Shown piece by piece: positions 51,933 to 60,806 of a DNA stretch of 64,000 nucleotides (positions are counted from its first letter, which is position 1; each line of letters starts with the position of its first letter). The translations under genes were made by a program, and so were the position numbers. Source of the stretch: JAAZPT01 sp964544955 (GTDB lineage: Bacteria > Bacillota > Clostridia > Christensenellales > Aristaeellaceae); assembly GCA_964544955.1 (NCBI GenBank), contig CAZJEB010000004.1:62001-126000 (forward strand), read 5' to 3'. The notes beneath the pieces were generated by a model. The model saw only the letters and a program-made list of their open reading frames with translations, was not told the origin of the DNA and made no database searches.

Positions 51933-52577
51933 ATTTATACCATTGATAGAGTGGATGACTTTATAGATAACTTTGAGGAATTTGAAATAGTAGAGGATGC
52001 AAATAATGAGGATATGGGTCAAGTGAAACTAACTTTACTAAACCCATTCTTTTATGATAATGATTTGGTTGTGGTGTTTGATAGCCAATTTAGCTTGTTT
52101 TTTAAAGGTTGGTATCAAAACTTTAGCGCAGATGAAACAGGCTTTAACCACTTGGTAAAAGCAACTGAAGGTATACTTTTTGGCCGTTATAAAGCCCTTA
52201 ATATATACAATAAAAATGGCCATATAAAAAGCCTTTTAATACCATCCTATTCAAATAGTGAAGTAGAGGATAATTTGCCCGATGATAGCCATTATGCTAT
52301 AGCAAACCATTGGATAGCTGCTAAAAATAGAAAATACCAGTATGCTAGCAATGGTAAAATAATGGAGGGCAAGGATGAGGGTGTGCCCGTAACCGACCTT
52401 ATTATGATGCAAGATGTTGTTAAAAGCCTTATTAGTGAAAGTGAAAAAGCAAAATTTGCAGCTACAGTTGATGACTTTGAGCGAGGCAAAGCTGAAGGGC
52501 TTCGCCTTGCCATAGATAAAATTCATGAAGCCTATCTTTTACGCCACTTAGAGGGCGTAAAAAAAGAGGGGAATTAA
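51933..52577 (+). CDS. Hypothetical acidic protein, possible AUU start
   Basis: About 214 residues, no recognised family. It is acidic at the N terminus (DDFIDNFEEFEIVEDANNED), strand-rich in the middle (LVVVFDSQFSLFF, LFGRYKALNIYNKNGHIKSLLIP) and helical at the C terminus (KAKFAATVDDFERGKAEGLRLAIDKIHEAYLL). The start is unusual: GGAGG at 51921-51925 is 7 nt before an in-frame ATT at 51933, giving (I)YTIDRVDDF. The nearest ordinary start, GTG at 51951, is too far from that site. It lies 2 nt after the asparaginase stop. Confidence 0.65.
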   Translation: MYTIDRVDDFIDNFEEFEIVEDANNEDMGQVKLTLLNPFFYDNDLVVVFDSQFSLFFKGWYQNFSADETGFNHLVKATEGILFGRYKALNIYNKNGHIKSLLIPSYSNSEVEDNLPDDSHYAIANHWIAAKNRKYQYASNGKIMEGKDEGVPVTDLIMMQDVVKSLISESEKAKFAATVDDFERGKAEGLRLAIDKIHEAYLLRHLEGVKKEGN

Positions 52578-52610
52578 AGCTAATAATAATTTATTTTTGG
52601 AGGGTGAATT

Positions 52611-54629
52611 ATGTTAACTAAAACGGATAGGGGAATATTTTTTAAGTACGAAAAGGAAATTATGCTTATTGAGGCCTATGGTGAGATGGGTCTTAGGGTA
52701 AGGTCTACACAAAACACAAAGTTTAGTGATGAGCCTTGGGCACTTATTCCAAGCACTGGTGAAAAACCTGTTATTGAAGTAAGCGAAAAGGGTGGCAAAA
52801 TTACAAATGGCAAAATAACTGCCGAAGTAGACCCTTATGGTAGGTTAAGCTTTTATAACCAAAAGGGTGAAAGAATACTGCATGAGTATTATAGAACTGG
52901 TAAACTTAATGTTGATTTTTATAATGAAAAAATAAAGGATGAATACCTTTTTCAACATAAGCCTGCAAGGGAGTTTTCATCAAATGGTGCAAACTTTAAA
53001 CTAAGGGTGCGTTTTGACTCCGCTGATGATGAAAAGCTTTACGGTATGGGGCAAAACCAAGATCCTTACCTAAATGTAAAGGGTTGTAAGTATGACTTAG
53101 AGCAAGTAAACACCCAAGCCTCCATACCCTTTGTGTTATCCAACAAGGGCTATGGCTTTTTATGGAATAACCCCGGCGTTGGTGAAGTGCATTTTGGTAG
53201 AAACTTAACAGAGTGGAACATGTGGGCTACACAAGCTATGGATTATTGGGTTTGCGCAGGGGATACCCCTGATGAAATAATGCAAGCTTATACCCAAGTA
53301 ACAGGCCGTGCACCTATGATGCCTGATTATGCTATGGGGTTTTGGCAATGTAAGCTTAGGTATTGGACCCAGGAAGAACTTCTTTCTGTTGCAAGGGAGT
53401 ATAAGCGTAAAAATATACCTCTTGATGTTATTGTTATAGACTACTTCCATTGGACAAACCAAGGGGATTGGAAGTTTGATAAGGAATATTGGCCCAACCC
53501 AGAGGCTATGGTTGAAGAGCTAAAAGCCATGGGTGTAAAAGTTGTTGTTTCAGTTTGGACTACCGTTGATAGGTACTCTGAAAATAAAAAGGAAATGACG
53601 GAAAAAGATCTTCTTGTGCGTGTTGATAAAGGTTTACCCTATACAATGGACTTTTTAGGCACATTAAACTATGCTGATTTTATGAACCCAGAAACTCGTG
53701 AATATGTTTGGAATAAATGTAAAACTAACTATTTTGATAAGGGCATTGATATGTTTTGGCTTGATGCTGCGGAGCCAGAGTTTACTGTTAAGGATTATGA
53801 CCTTTACCGCTACAACAAAGGCCCTGCCCTTGAATGCACAAATATTTACCCTATGTACTATGCTAAAACATTCTATGATGGCTTAAAAGCCGAGGGTGTA
53901 GAAAGCCCCTTAAGCTTAATACGCTGCGCATGGGCAGGCTCACAACGCTTTGGAGCTTTAGCTTGGAGTGGTGATGTTCCCTCTACATTTAATCAACTTA
54001 AAAACCAAATTAGCATAGCTATGAACATGGGTATAAGCGGTATTCCATGGTGGACAAGTGATATAGGTGGCTTCCATGGTGGCGATAGCACAAGCGATAG
54101 CTTTAAACAACTGCTTGTGCGTTGGTTCCAATTTGGCACATTCTGCCCAGTTATGCGCCTACATGGTGATAGGGACCCCCATAAACAACCCATGAGCGAT
54201 AAAGTTGGCGGTGGCATGTGCAATAGTGGTGCGGATAATGAAGTGTGGAGCTATGGTGAAGAAGTTGAAAAAATCCTAGTTTCTTACATTAATTTACGTG
54301 AAAAACTTCGCCCATATATAAAATCGGCAATGGAGGAGGCTCATACAAAGGGCACACCTGTTGTTAAGCCATTATTCTATGATTTTTACAATGATGCTCA
54401 AAGCTGGAATGTTGAGGATCAATATCTATTTGGCCATGATATACTTGTTGCCCCTGTTTATAAGGAAAACAGCTTTACTAAGGAAGTATATTTACCTAAG
54501 GGTACTAAATGGGTAAATGCTTATACAAAGGAAAGCTTTAAGGGTGGGCAAACGGTTACAGTAAATTGCCCCATAGATCAAATTCCTCTTTTTATAAAAG
54601 AGGGTACAGAAGTATTAAAAGTATTCTAA
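52611..54629 (+). CDS. Glycoside hydrolase family 31 (alpha-glucosidase or alpha-xylosidase)
   Basis: The 672-residue cytosolic protein has the N-terminal beta-sandwich (KLYGMGQNQDPYLNVKG), a TIM barrel with DVIVIDYFHWTNQGDWKFD, the nucleophile segment DMFWLDAAEPE (Asp 385), and the acid/base segment AWSGDVPSTF (Asp 455), plus GIPWWTSDIGGF and LRPYIKSAMEEA. The WLDAAEPE form is common among alpha-xylosidase-like and oligosaccharide-debranching members. It would remove alpha-linked glucose or xylose from imported oligosaccharides. ATG follows TTGGAGGG. Linkage specificity cannot be decided. Confidence 0.9.
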   Translation: MLTKTDRGIFFKYEKEIMLIEAYGEMGLRVRSTQNTKFSDEPWALIPSTGEKPVIEVSEKGGKITNGKITAEVDPYGRLSFYNQKGERILHEYYRTGKLNVDFYNEKIKDEYLFQHKPAREFSSNGANFKLRVRFDSADDEKLYGMGQNQDPYLNVKGCKYDLEQVNTQASIPFVLSNKGYGFLWNNPGVGEVHFGRNLTEWNMWATQAMDYWVCAGDTPDEIMQAYTQVTGRAPMMPDYAMGFWQCKLRYWTQEELLSVAREYKRKNIPLDVIVIDYFHWTNQGDWKFDKEYWPNPEAMVEELKAMGVKVVVSVWTTVDRYSENKKEMTEKDLLVRVDKGLPYTMDFLGTLNYADFMNPETREYVWNKCKTNYFDKGIDMFWLDAAEPEFTVKDYDLYRYNKGPALECTNIYPMYYAKTFYDGLKAEGVESPLSLIRCAWAGSQRFGALAWSGDVPSTFNQLKNQISIAMNMGISGIPWWTSDIGGFHGGDSTSDSFKQLLVRWFQFGTFCPVMRLHGDRDPHKQPMSDKVGGGMCNSGADNEVWSYGEEVEKILVSYINLREKLRPYIKSAMEEAHTKGTPVVKPLFYDFYNDAQSWNVEDQYLFGHDILVAPVYKENSFTKEVYLPKGTKWVNAYTKESFKGGQTVTVNCPIDQIPLFIKEGTEVLKVF

Positions 54630-54646
54630 AACCTAATTTAAATAAG

Positions 54647-54685
54647 CCTTCAAGGCAAGATTTATGATATAATCTTCCTTGAAGG
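54647..54685. terminator. Hairpin after the GH31 gene
   Basis: CCTTCAAGG and CCTTGAAGG extended by AAGATT and AATCTT with a bulged C. No clear T-run, so it may be a weak terminator or 3' stabiliser. Confidence 0.5.
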
Positions 54686-54719
54686 TAATTTATTATATAA
54701 AAAGATTGGGCTGCTTTAA

Positions 54720-54826
54720 CTTAACATTTTTGTGCTGAAAATGATTGGGAATTGATAAAACTTTTGCAAACTGAAATTAAAGAAGTAGCCTTTTCTGGTC
54801 AATATTTAAACATCAAACAAAAGTAG
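54720..54826 (+). pseudogene. Possible short gene remnant
   Basis: The frame HFCAENDWELIKLLQTEIKEV, then AFSGQYLNIKQK and stop, looks protein-like but has no start or ribosome site and a stop just before it (LT-stop-HF). I do not recognise the parent family. Low confidence. Confidence 0.25.
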
Positions 54827-54882
54827 ATGGAATAAAACGGTTCTCCATCACTTCTATAATACATAGGGAGTAAATATTAAAT

Positions 54883-56058
54883 ATGGATATATACCAAAAA
54901 TCACTATTATTTCATGAGGAATTGCAAGGTAAAATAGATGTAAATGTAAAGTGTAGCTTAAATAATAAGGATGACCTTAGCATAGCTTATACTCCAGGGG
55001 TTGCGGAGCCTTGCAGGCAAATACATAAAAACCCTGATAATGCCTATAAATATACTTGGAAAAACAATATTGTTGCAGTAGTTAGCGATGGTACAGCAGT
55101 GTTAGGCTTAGGGGATATAGGCCCAGAGGCAGCTTTACCGGTTATGGAGGGAAAGGCAGCGCTTTTTAAAAAGTTTGCAGGGGTAAATGCTATACCAATA
55201 GTGCTTAATACAAAAAATGCAGATGAAATTGTAAACACAGTAAAAGCCATTGCTCCCACCTTTGGTGGCATAAACTTGGAGGATATATCTGCCCCTCGCT
55301 GTGTGGAAATAGAGCGAAGGTTGATTGATGAACTTGATATACCTGTTTTTCATGATGATCAACACGGTACAGCAATTGTTGTAACAGCTGCCTTTATAAA
55401 CGCGCTAAAGCTTGTTAATAAGCGCCCACAGGATATTAAACTTGTTGTAAGTGGTACAGGGGCAGCAGGCTCATCTATAATAAAAATGCTTTATAAATTT
55501 GGTATAACAAATATTCTTGCCTTTAATGTGAATGGAATACTAAATAAAAAATATAATGATAACTATGATTTTTTAACTGCAGAAATAGCCGATATAACTA
55601 ACGCTAATATGCTTGATATAAGCCTTGCCCAAGCTATGGAAGGGGCTGATGCCTTTGTAGGAGTATCTGCGCCAAATGTGCTTAACAAAGCTATGGTAAA
55701 AAGTATGGCTAAAAACGCAATAGTATTTGCTATGGCAAACCCTGAGCCAGAAATTAAATATGATGATGCAATAGAGGCAGGCGCTGTAATTGTAGGTACA
55801 GGGCGTAGTGACTATCCTAACCAAATAAATAATGTGTTAGCGTTTCCAGGCTTATTTAAAGGGGCTTTGCGGGTTAGGGCAAGCAAAATAAGCGAGGGCA
55901 TGAAACTTGCGGCGGCTGTAGGCATAGCAAAACTTGCGGAAGATGAGGGAATAAGCTATAACTGCGTAATACCATCCGCCTTTACCCCTAAATTAGCCGA
56001 TGTTGTGGCTAATGAAGTTGCTAAAAGGGCAATAGAAGAGGGGCTAAATAGGGCATAG
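54883..56058 (+). CDS. NAD(P)-dependent malic enzyme
   Basis: The 391-residue short-form malic enzyme decarboxylates malate to pyruvate. Motifs: SIAYTPGVAEPCR (Tyr general acid), VVSDGTAVLGLGDIGPEAALPVMEGKAALFKKFAGV, INLEDISAPRCVEIE and FHDDQHGTAIV (metal-binding Glu/Asp residues), and the Rossmann VVSGTGAAGSSI. Cofactor preference is not certain. ATG follows GGGAG. The gene stands alone after an intergenic hairpin. Confidence 0.95.
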   Translation: MDIYQKSLLFHEELQGKIDVNVKCSLNNKDDLSIAYTPGVAEPCRQIHKNPDNAYKYTWKNNIVAVVSDGTAVLGLGDIGPEAALPVMEGKAALFKKFAGVNAIPIVLNTKNADEIVNTVKAIAPTFGGINLEDISAPRCVEIERRLIDELDIPVFHDDQHGTAIVVTAAFINALKLVNKRPQDIKLVVSGTGAAGSSIIKMLYKFGITNILAFNVNGILNKKYNDNYDFLTAEIADITNANMLDISLAQAMEGADAFVGVSAPNVLNKAMVKSMAKNAIVFAMANPEPEIKYDDAIEAGAVIVGTGRSDYPNQINNVLAFPGLFKGALRVRASKISEGMKLAAAVGIAKLAEDEGISYNCVIPSAFTPKLADVVANEVAKRAIEEGLNRA

Positions 56059-56139
56059 TTTTAAAGTTTTTATGTGTATTAATAATACTACCAAAAACTA
56101 ATTTATGCTGTTATAATGTTTGCTTTAGGGGGTATTATT

Positions 56140-57477
56140 TTGAGGGATAAATATTTTAGGCATAAGCTACTTAGCTTGGTATTGCCAATAACCTTCCAAC
56201 AGTTTATGTTGGCCTTAGTTAGCGCATCTGATGCAGTTATGTTAGGGGCATTAAGCCAAAATGCCATGGCAGCAGTAGCATTAGCGGGGCAAGTACAGTT
56301 TGTATTTGGCTTGTTTATATGGTCAAGCTCAGCAGGTGCTAGCATATTTGCAGCCCAATATTGGGGTAAAGGTGATAAAAAAACCGTTGGTGATATATTA
56401 AACCTTGTTTTAGGAATATCTGTACCAATATCCCTTGTGTTTACTGTGCTTGCCATTGTTGTGCCTAAAAGCCTGATGGGTATATTAACTTCCGAGCCTA
56501 TATTAATAGAACATGGCGCAGAGTATTTGTTTGCAGTAAGTTTATCTTACTTGTTATATGGCGTATCACAAATGTACCTATGTATTATGCGCAATAGTGG
56601 CAAGGCGTTAAAAGCTTCTATTATAAGCTCTGCTTGTGTGGTAATAAACATTGCATTTAATGCTGTGCTTATATATGGCTTGTTGGGCTTGCCTAAGCTT
56701 GGTATAAAGGGTGCGGCATATGCAACAGTTATATCTAGGGCTGTTGAAATGCTTTGGGCATATTTTGATTCGTTAAAAATAGGTAGCATAAAAGCTAGCC
56801 TTAGCGGTGTATTAAAACCTTTAAAAACCTTAAAACAAAGCTTTTGGAAATATACCACCCCCGTTATGGCTAATAATATAGTATGGGGTGTAGGTTTTTC
56901 AATGGGCAGTGTTATTATGGGCCATATGGGTACAGATGCCGTTGCCGCAAGTAGCATAGTAAGTATAGCAAAAAGCCTTGTAATATGCTTTTGCATGGGT
57001 ATAGGCTCAGGTAGTGGCATAATGGTGGGTAATGAGCTTGGGGCAGGCAATATACAAAGGGCAAAACTATATGGTGATAGGCTTACTAAAATAGCAACGC
57101 TAAGTGGCTTATTAACGGGTTTGCTGCTATTGGCATTAAGCCCTATTATTGTAAACATTGCAAATTTAACCCCCACAGCAACATATTATTTAAAATGGAT
57201 GCTTGTAATGTGCGCTTTCTTTATGTTTGCAAAGTCTTACAATGTTACAACCATTGCGGGCATATTCTGTGCTGGTGGTGATAGTAAATTTGGTTTTGTG
57301 TGCGACACTATAACCCTTTGGGCTGTTGTTGTACCACTGGGCTTTTTATCCGCTTTTGTGTTTAAATGGCCTGTGCTATTAGTTTATTTTATAACTACTA
57401 TGGATGAGTTTATTAAAATACCTGTGGTTTACTGGTATTATAAAAAATATAATTGGCTTAAAAATTTAACAAGCTAA
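56140..57477 (+). CDS. MATE family efflux transporter
   Basis: The 445-residue protein has twelve predicted helices and the MATE opening LLSLVLPITFQQFMLALVSASDAVMLGAL, with SAGASIFAAQYWGKGDKK and GIGSGSGIMVGNELGAGN. It is only distantly similar to the MATE protein at 18772. The start is TTG at 56140, 7 nt after AGGGGG; the ATG at 56116 overlaps a TATAAT -10 box (GTTATAATG) and cannot be used. It ends 8 nt before a sugar O-acetyltransferase gene. Substrate unknown. Confidence 0.9.
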   Translation: MRDKYFRHKLLSLVLPITFQQFMLALVSASDAVMLGALSQNAMAAVALAGQVQFVFGLFIWSSSAGASIFAAQYWGKGDKKTVGDILNLVLGISVPISLVFTVLAIVVPKSLMGILTSEPILIEHGAEYLFAVSLSYLLYGVSQMYLCIMRNSGKALKASIISSACVVINIAFNAVLIYGLLGLPKLGIKGAAYATVISRAVEMLWAYFDSLKIGSIKASLSGVLKPLKTLKQSFWKYTTPVMANNIVWGVGFSMGSVIMGHMGTDAVAASSIVSIAKSLVICFCMGIGSGSGIMVGNELGAGNIQRAKLYGDRLTKIATLSGLLTGLLLLALSPIIVNIANLTPTATYYLKWMLVMCAFFMFAKSYNVTTIAGIFCAGGDSKFGFVCDTITLWAVVVPLGFLSAFVFKWPVLLVYFITTMDEFIKIPVVYWYYKKYNWLKNLTS

Positions 57478-57485
57478 GGAGTATT

Positions 57486-58097
57486 ATGAACGATAATGAG
57501 AAAAGGTTAACAGGCGATTTATATTTGCCTGGGGATGAGGAAATAGCAAAGCAACAAGTGGTGTGTATGGATAAGCTTTTTGATTTTAATGCCACACGCC
57601 CAACACAATTGGATTTGCGTAATAAAATTTTAAAGGAAATGTTTGCTGAAATTGGCGAGGGTTGCTATATTGAGCCGCCTTTGCATGCAAATTTTGGCTG
57701 CCACCATGTTTACTTTGGCAAGGGAATATATGCAAACTATAATTTAACTATGGTGGATGATACCTATATTTATGTAGGCGATTACACAATGTTTGGCCCA
57801 AATGTTGTATTAGCAACCGCAGGGCATCCTATATTGCCTGAATTAAGGGAAAAAGCTTATCAATATAACTTGCCTATACATATAGGTAAAAACTGTTGGA
57901 TAGGCGCGGGGGCAATTATATTGCCAGGCATAAGCATAGGGGATAATGTGGTTGTTGGTGCGGGAAGCGTTGTTACAAAGGATTTACCGCCTAATGTTGT
58001 TGCAGTTGGTAACCCTTGTAAAGTTCTTCGTGAAATTAATGAAAACGATAAAGTATATTATTACAAAAACAAAAAAATAGATTATAACAATTTATAA
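57486..58097 (+). CDS. Maltose/galactoside O-acetyltransferase
   Basis: The 203-residue protein is a left-handed beta-helix acetyltransferase of the Maa/LacA group: N-terminal MxxEKRLTGDLYLPGDEEI-like cap, YIEPPLHANFGCHHVYFGKGIYANYN, the catalytic His in ATAGHPILPELR, and hexapeptide repeats WIGAGAIILPGISIGDNVVVGAGSVVTKDLPPNVVAVGNP. It moves acetyl from acetyl-CoA to a sugar hydroxyl. It is co-transcribed with the MATE pump, so acetylated sugars might be exported, as suggested for lacA; that is inference. Confidence 0.93.
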   Translation: MNDNEKRLTGDLYLPGDEEIAKQQVVCMDKLFDFNATRPTQLDLRNKILKEMFAEIGEGCYIEPPLHANFGCHHVYFGKGIYANYNLTMVDDTYIYVGDYTMFGPNVVLATAGHPILPELREKAYQYNLPIHIGKNCWIGAGAIILPGISIGDNVVVGAGSVVTKDLPPNVVAVGNPCKVLREINENDKVYYYKNKKIDYNNL

Positions 58098-58189
58098 ATA
58101 TAAAAAAGTTTACATTTAAAGCTTTTTCAATAATTGTTTTTTGGTTTTATACTATGCTATAATATTTTTACTAATTTAAAGGAGTTTTT

Positions 58190-59095
58190 ATGTTACGCAA
58201 ATTAGTAAGTATATTTTTAATGTTAGCCTTGTTATTTTCAACTGCTTTGGCAAATGAACTTAGCGAGGAACAAAAGCTTAAACAAAGTAAAAGCTATACA
58301 AAGGTGCTTAATGTACAAGGTAGGGAAGGCATACTTTATTTTGCACAAAACTCACCCGAGTGGCAGTATTTGCAGTTTTCGGAAGTTGATAATAACAAGG
58401 ATAAATTTTTTGGGCAGACTAGTTGTATAGTAACAACGCTATCAATAGCTTTAGCAAACTTAGTGCCTCAAGAAGAGCTTAGTAAAATAGAAAAAATATC
58501 AAAAGGGCCTTTTAGGGTGGATACAATATCAACCACAAAAGTAAAAGGCTTAAAGCCACAGTATCGCTTTACAATTGAAAGGGATGAGGATTACCTTCGT
58601 TTTTTTCCCCTTGTATTAGCTAATTGGGCAAGTGGCAACAATACAAAAAGCATTAATGAAAACCAAAGCACATTCTTTTATAAAATACTGTTTGATTTTT
58701 ATGGTATAAACCATGTTCAAACTAAGGATATAAATGAAAGCTTTAAAGCTATTGATGAGGGTGGAATAGTTATAACATCATCGGGTGGTGTGGCAAGCCC
58801 TATATCTAAAAGAGGCCATTACTTTTTAATGGTAAACTATGATGACGAATATGTTTACTTTGTAGACCCTTATGTTAGAAGTAAACCTTACCCTGATACA
58901 AAAAGAATTGTTGAAAAAGTTAGTGATGGCATAATAAAAGTAAAACATGGTAACATTAAGCATATGTGCTTAAACTTACAATATGCACTATATCCAAGAG
59001 AAGATAGCCCTAACTATACTCAAGCAATACTTAACAAGATATTTGAAAAATCCAACAATAATATAAATGCAATTAAAATTGCTCAAAATAATTAA
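58190..59095 (+). CDS. Exported C39-like cysteine peptidase family protein
   Basis: The 301-residue protein has a signal peptide ending ALA|NE. The mature part resembles the Peptidase_C39-like (papain-fold) group: the Gln-Cys pair in FGQTSCIVTTLSIALANL, and the His/Asp pair in GHYFLMVNYDDEYVYFVDPY. The substrate may be a wall peptide. No lipobox or anchor. ATG follows AAAGGAG. It has its own terminator and no partner gene. Active-site residues look intact. Confidence 0.78.
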   Translation: MLRKLVSIFLMLALLFSTALANELSEEQKLKQSKSYTKVLNVQGREGILYFAQNSPEWQYLQFSEVDNNKDKFFGQTSCIVTTLSIALANLVPQEELSKIEKISKGPFRVDTISTTKVKGLKPQYRFTIERDEDYLRFFPLVLANWASGNNTKSINENQSTFFYKILFDFYGINHVQTKDINESFKAIDEGGIVITSSGGVASPISKRGHYFLMVNYDDEYVYFVDPYVRSKPYPDTKRIVEKVSDGIIKVKHGNIKHMCLNLQYALYPREDSPNYTQAILNKIFEKSNNNINAIKIAQNN

Positions 59096-59117
59096 CAGGC
59101 CAAGGCCTGTTTTTTTG
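59094..59117 (+). terminator. Terminator of the C39-like gene
   Basis: AACAGGCC and GGCCTGTT around AA, then T-run; it overlaps the stop codon. Confidence 0.9.
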
Positions 59118-59267
59118 TTCAAAATACGCTTGTAGGCTATGCCTTACTGTTTTTACAATTGGCAACAATCTTTACACATTCTTTATTTCAAATAAATATT
59201 ACTTTTAAATTAATGGCATATCATTATAGTTGTAATGAATTTACTTAATTTGAAAGGTAGGTATTTT

Positions 59268-60734
59268 ATGAAAAAGTTATTATCACTATTATTGGCGATG
59301 GTTTTAATGCTTTCTTGCGCAACATTTGTAGCAGCGGAAGAAGTTAAAACACCAAAATATGTATTTATGTTTATTGGCGATGGTATGGGCTCACCCCAAA
59401 TTACAGCAACAGAATATTACTTAGGCACAATGGAACATGATGACAAGCCCTTCCCAACAACAAGCAAGTTAGCGTTTACCCAATTCCCCTCTGTTGGTAT
59501 TATGACAACTATGGATGCTACATCATTCCTTCCAGACTCTGCATCCACAGCATCATCAATGGCAGCTGGTATTAAAACAGCATCTGGCGTAATTAACTAC
59601 ACAGTTAATGATTCACTAGAAACACAAGAGCCTGTAAAACTAGTTACAGAATATGCTAAAGAAGCTGGTAAAAAAATTGGTATAATTTCATCAGTTACAA
59701 CAAACCATGCTACACCTGCTGCATATTATGCAAAGGTTCCAAGCCGTAATAGTTACTATGATATAGCAAAACAATTTGTTGAATCTAAAGTTGACTTTAT
59801 TGGTGGCGGTAGCTTTGGATCACCTGATAATAAAGGCAAAGATAAAAACATTTATGAAATAGCTGAAGAAGCAGGCATTAAAATTATTGATAAAGATGTT
59901 GAAGCTATAAGGAATATGCAAGCAACAGATGAAAGAACAATAGTTATAGCCCATGATGACGCTATGCTTTATGAAGTAGACCGCCTTACAGAAGTTGCTA
60001 ATGGTAATGACCTTGCAAGCTTAGCAGATGTTACAAAGGCAGCAGTAAATGCCCTTGATAACGAAAATGGATTTTTTATAATGGTAGAATCAGGCAAAAT
60101 TGACTGGGCTGGCCACGCAAACGATGCCTATGCATCAATAATGGATACAGTATCCCTTTCAGATGCGGTTCAAGTTGCAGTTGATTTTATGGCAGAACAC
60201 CCCGATGAAACACTTATAGTAGTAACAGGCGACCATGAAACGGGTGGTTTAACAATAGGCTTCGCTACAACAGGTTATGATAGCCACTACGAAGTACTTG
60301 CTAACCAAAAGCTTACATATGAAAAATTTGAAGGTATAGTTGCAAATTGGAGAGCAGAAGGTAAAACATTTGCAGAGGCTATGGCATTTGTGAAGGAAAA
60401 CTATGGCTTAACAACAGAAGCAGGCAAACTAACAAGCTTAACTGCTACAGATGTACAAACATTGAAAGATGCTTTTGAAACATCAATGATAGGTTTGGCT
60501 GGTGGCAACCAAAGCGCAGATCAAAAATTAGCTTATGGTGGATATGAGCCCTTCTCAATGGCAGTAACACGCATTGTTAACAATAAAGCGGGTTTGGATT
60601 ATACATCATACTCTCACACAGGCTTACAATTACCTGTTTATGCAACAGGTGCTGGTTCTGAGTTATTTATAGGCTCATATGATAATACGGATATATTTAC
60701 AAAAATGATGGACGCAATGGGCTTAACAAAATAA
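59268..60734 (+). CDS. phoA: Secreted alkaline phosphatase
   Basis: The 488-residue protein has a signal peptide ending FVAA|EE; the Cys in LMLSCATF is not in a good lipobox. The mature enzyme has FMFIGDGMGSPQ, the nucleophile Ser in LPDSASTASSMAAGIKT, TTNHATPAAYYA, MVESGKIDWAGHANDA and TGDHETGGLTIG, which hold two zinc and one magnesium ion. It releases phosphate from monoesters outside the membrane. The ATG at 59268 begins the signal peptide and follows AAAGG; the start at 59235 would add an unlikely leader. Two TTTACA blocks upstream might be part of a Pho box, but spacing is poor. Confidence 0.92.
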   Translation: MKKLLSLLLAMVLMLSCATFVAAEEVKTPKYVFMFIGDGMGSPQITATEYYLGTMEHDDKPFPTTSKLAFTQFPSVGIMTTMDATSFLPDSASTASSMAAGIKTASGVINYTVNDSLETQEPVKLVTEYAKEAGKKIGIISSVTTNHATPAAYYAKVPSRNSYYDIAKQFVESKVDFIGGGSFGSPDNKGKDKNIYEIAEEAGIKIIDKDVEAIRNMQATDERTIVIAHDDAMLYEVDRLTEVANGNDLASLADVTKAAVNALDNENGFFIMVESGKIDWAGHANDAYASIMDTVSLSDAVQVAVDFMAEHPDETLIVVTGDHETGGLTIGFATTGYDSHYEVLANQKLTYEKFEGIVANWRAEGKTFAEAMAFVKENYGLTTEAGKLTSLTATDVQTLKDAFETSMIGLAGGNQSADQKLAYGGYEPFSMAVTRIVNNKAGLDYTSYSHTGLQLPVYATGAGSELFIGSYDNTDIFTKMMDAMGLTK

Positions 60735-60752
60735 TATAAATAATAAATTAAT

Positions 60753-60792
60753 AAGGGCTCTGCTTGCAAAAGGCGGCAGAGTTCTTGTTTTC
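60753..60792 (+). terminator. Terminator of phoA
   Basis: AAGGGCTCTGC pairs with GCAGAGTTCTT (two G-T pairs), 12-nt loop, then TGTTTTCC. Confidence 0.7.
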
Positions 60793-60806
60793 CTTAAGGA
60801 GAATTT

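Noticed and set aside
59150..59176. Pho box before the alkaline phosphatase gene
   Set aside because: Two TTTACA blocks exist but are 19 nt apart instead of 11 and the middle block is missing, so I did not list it as a feature.
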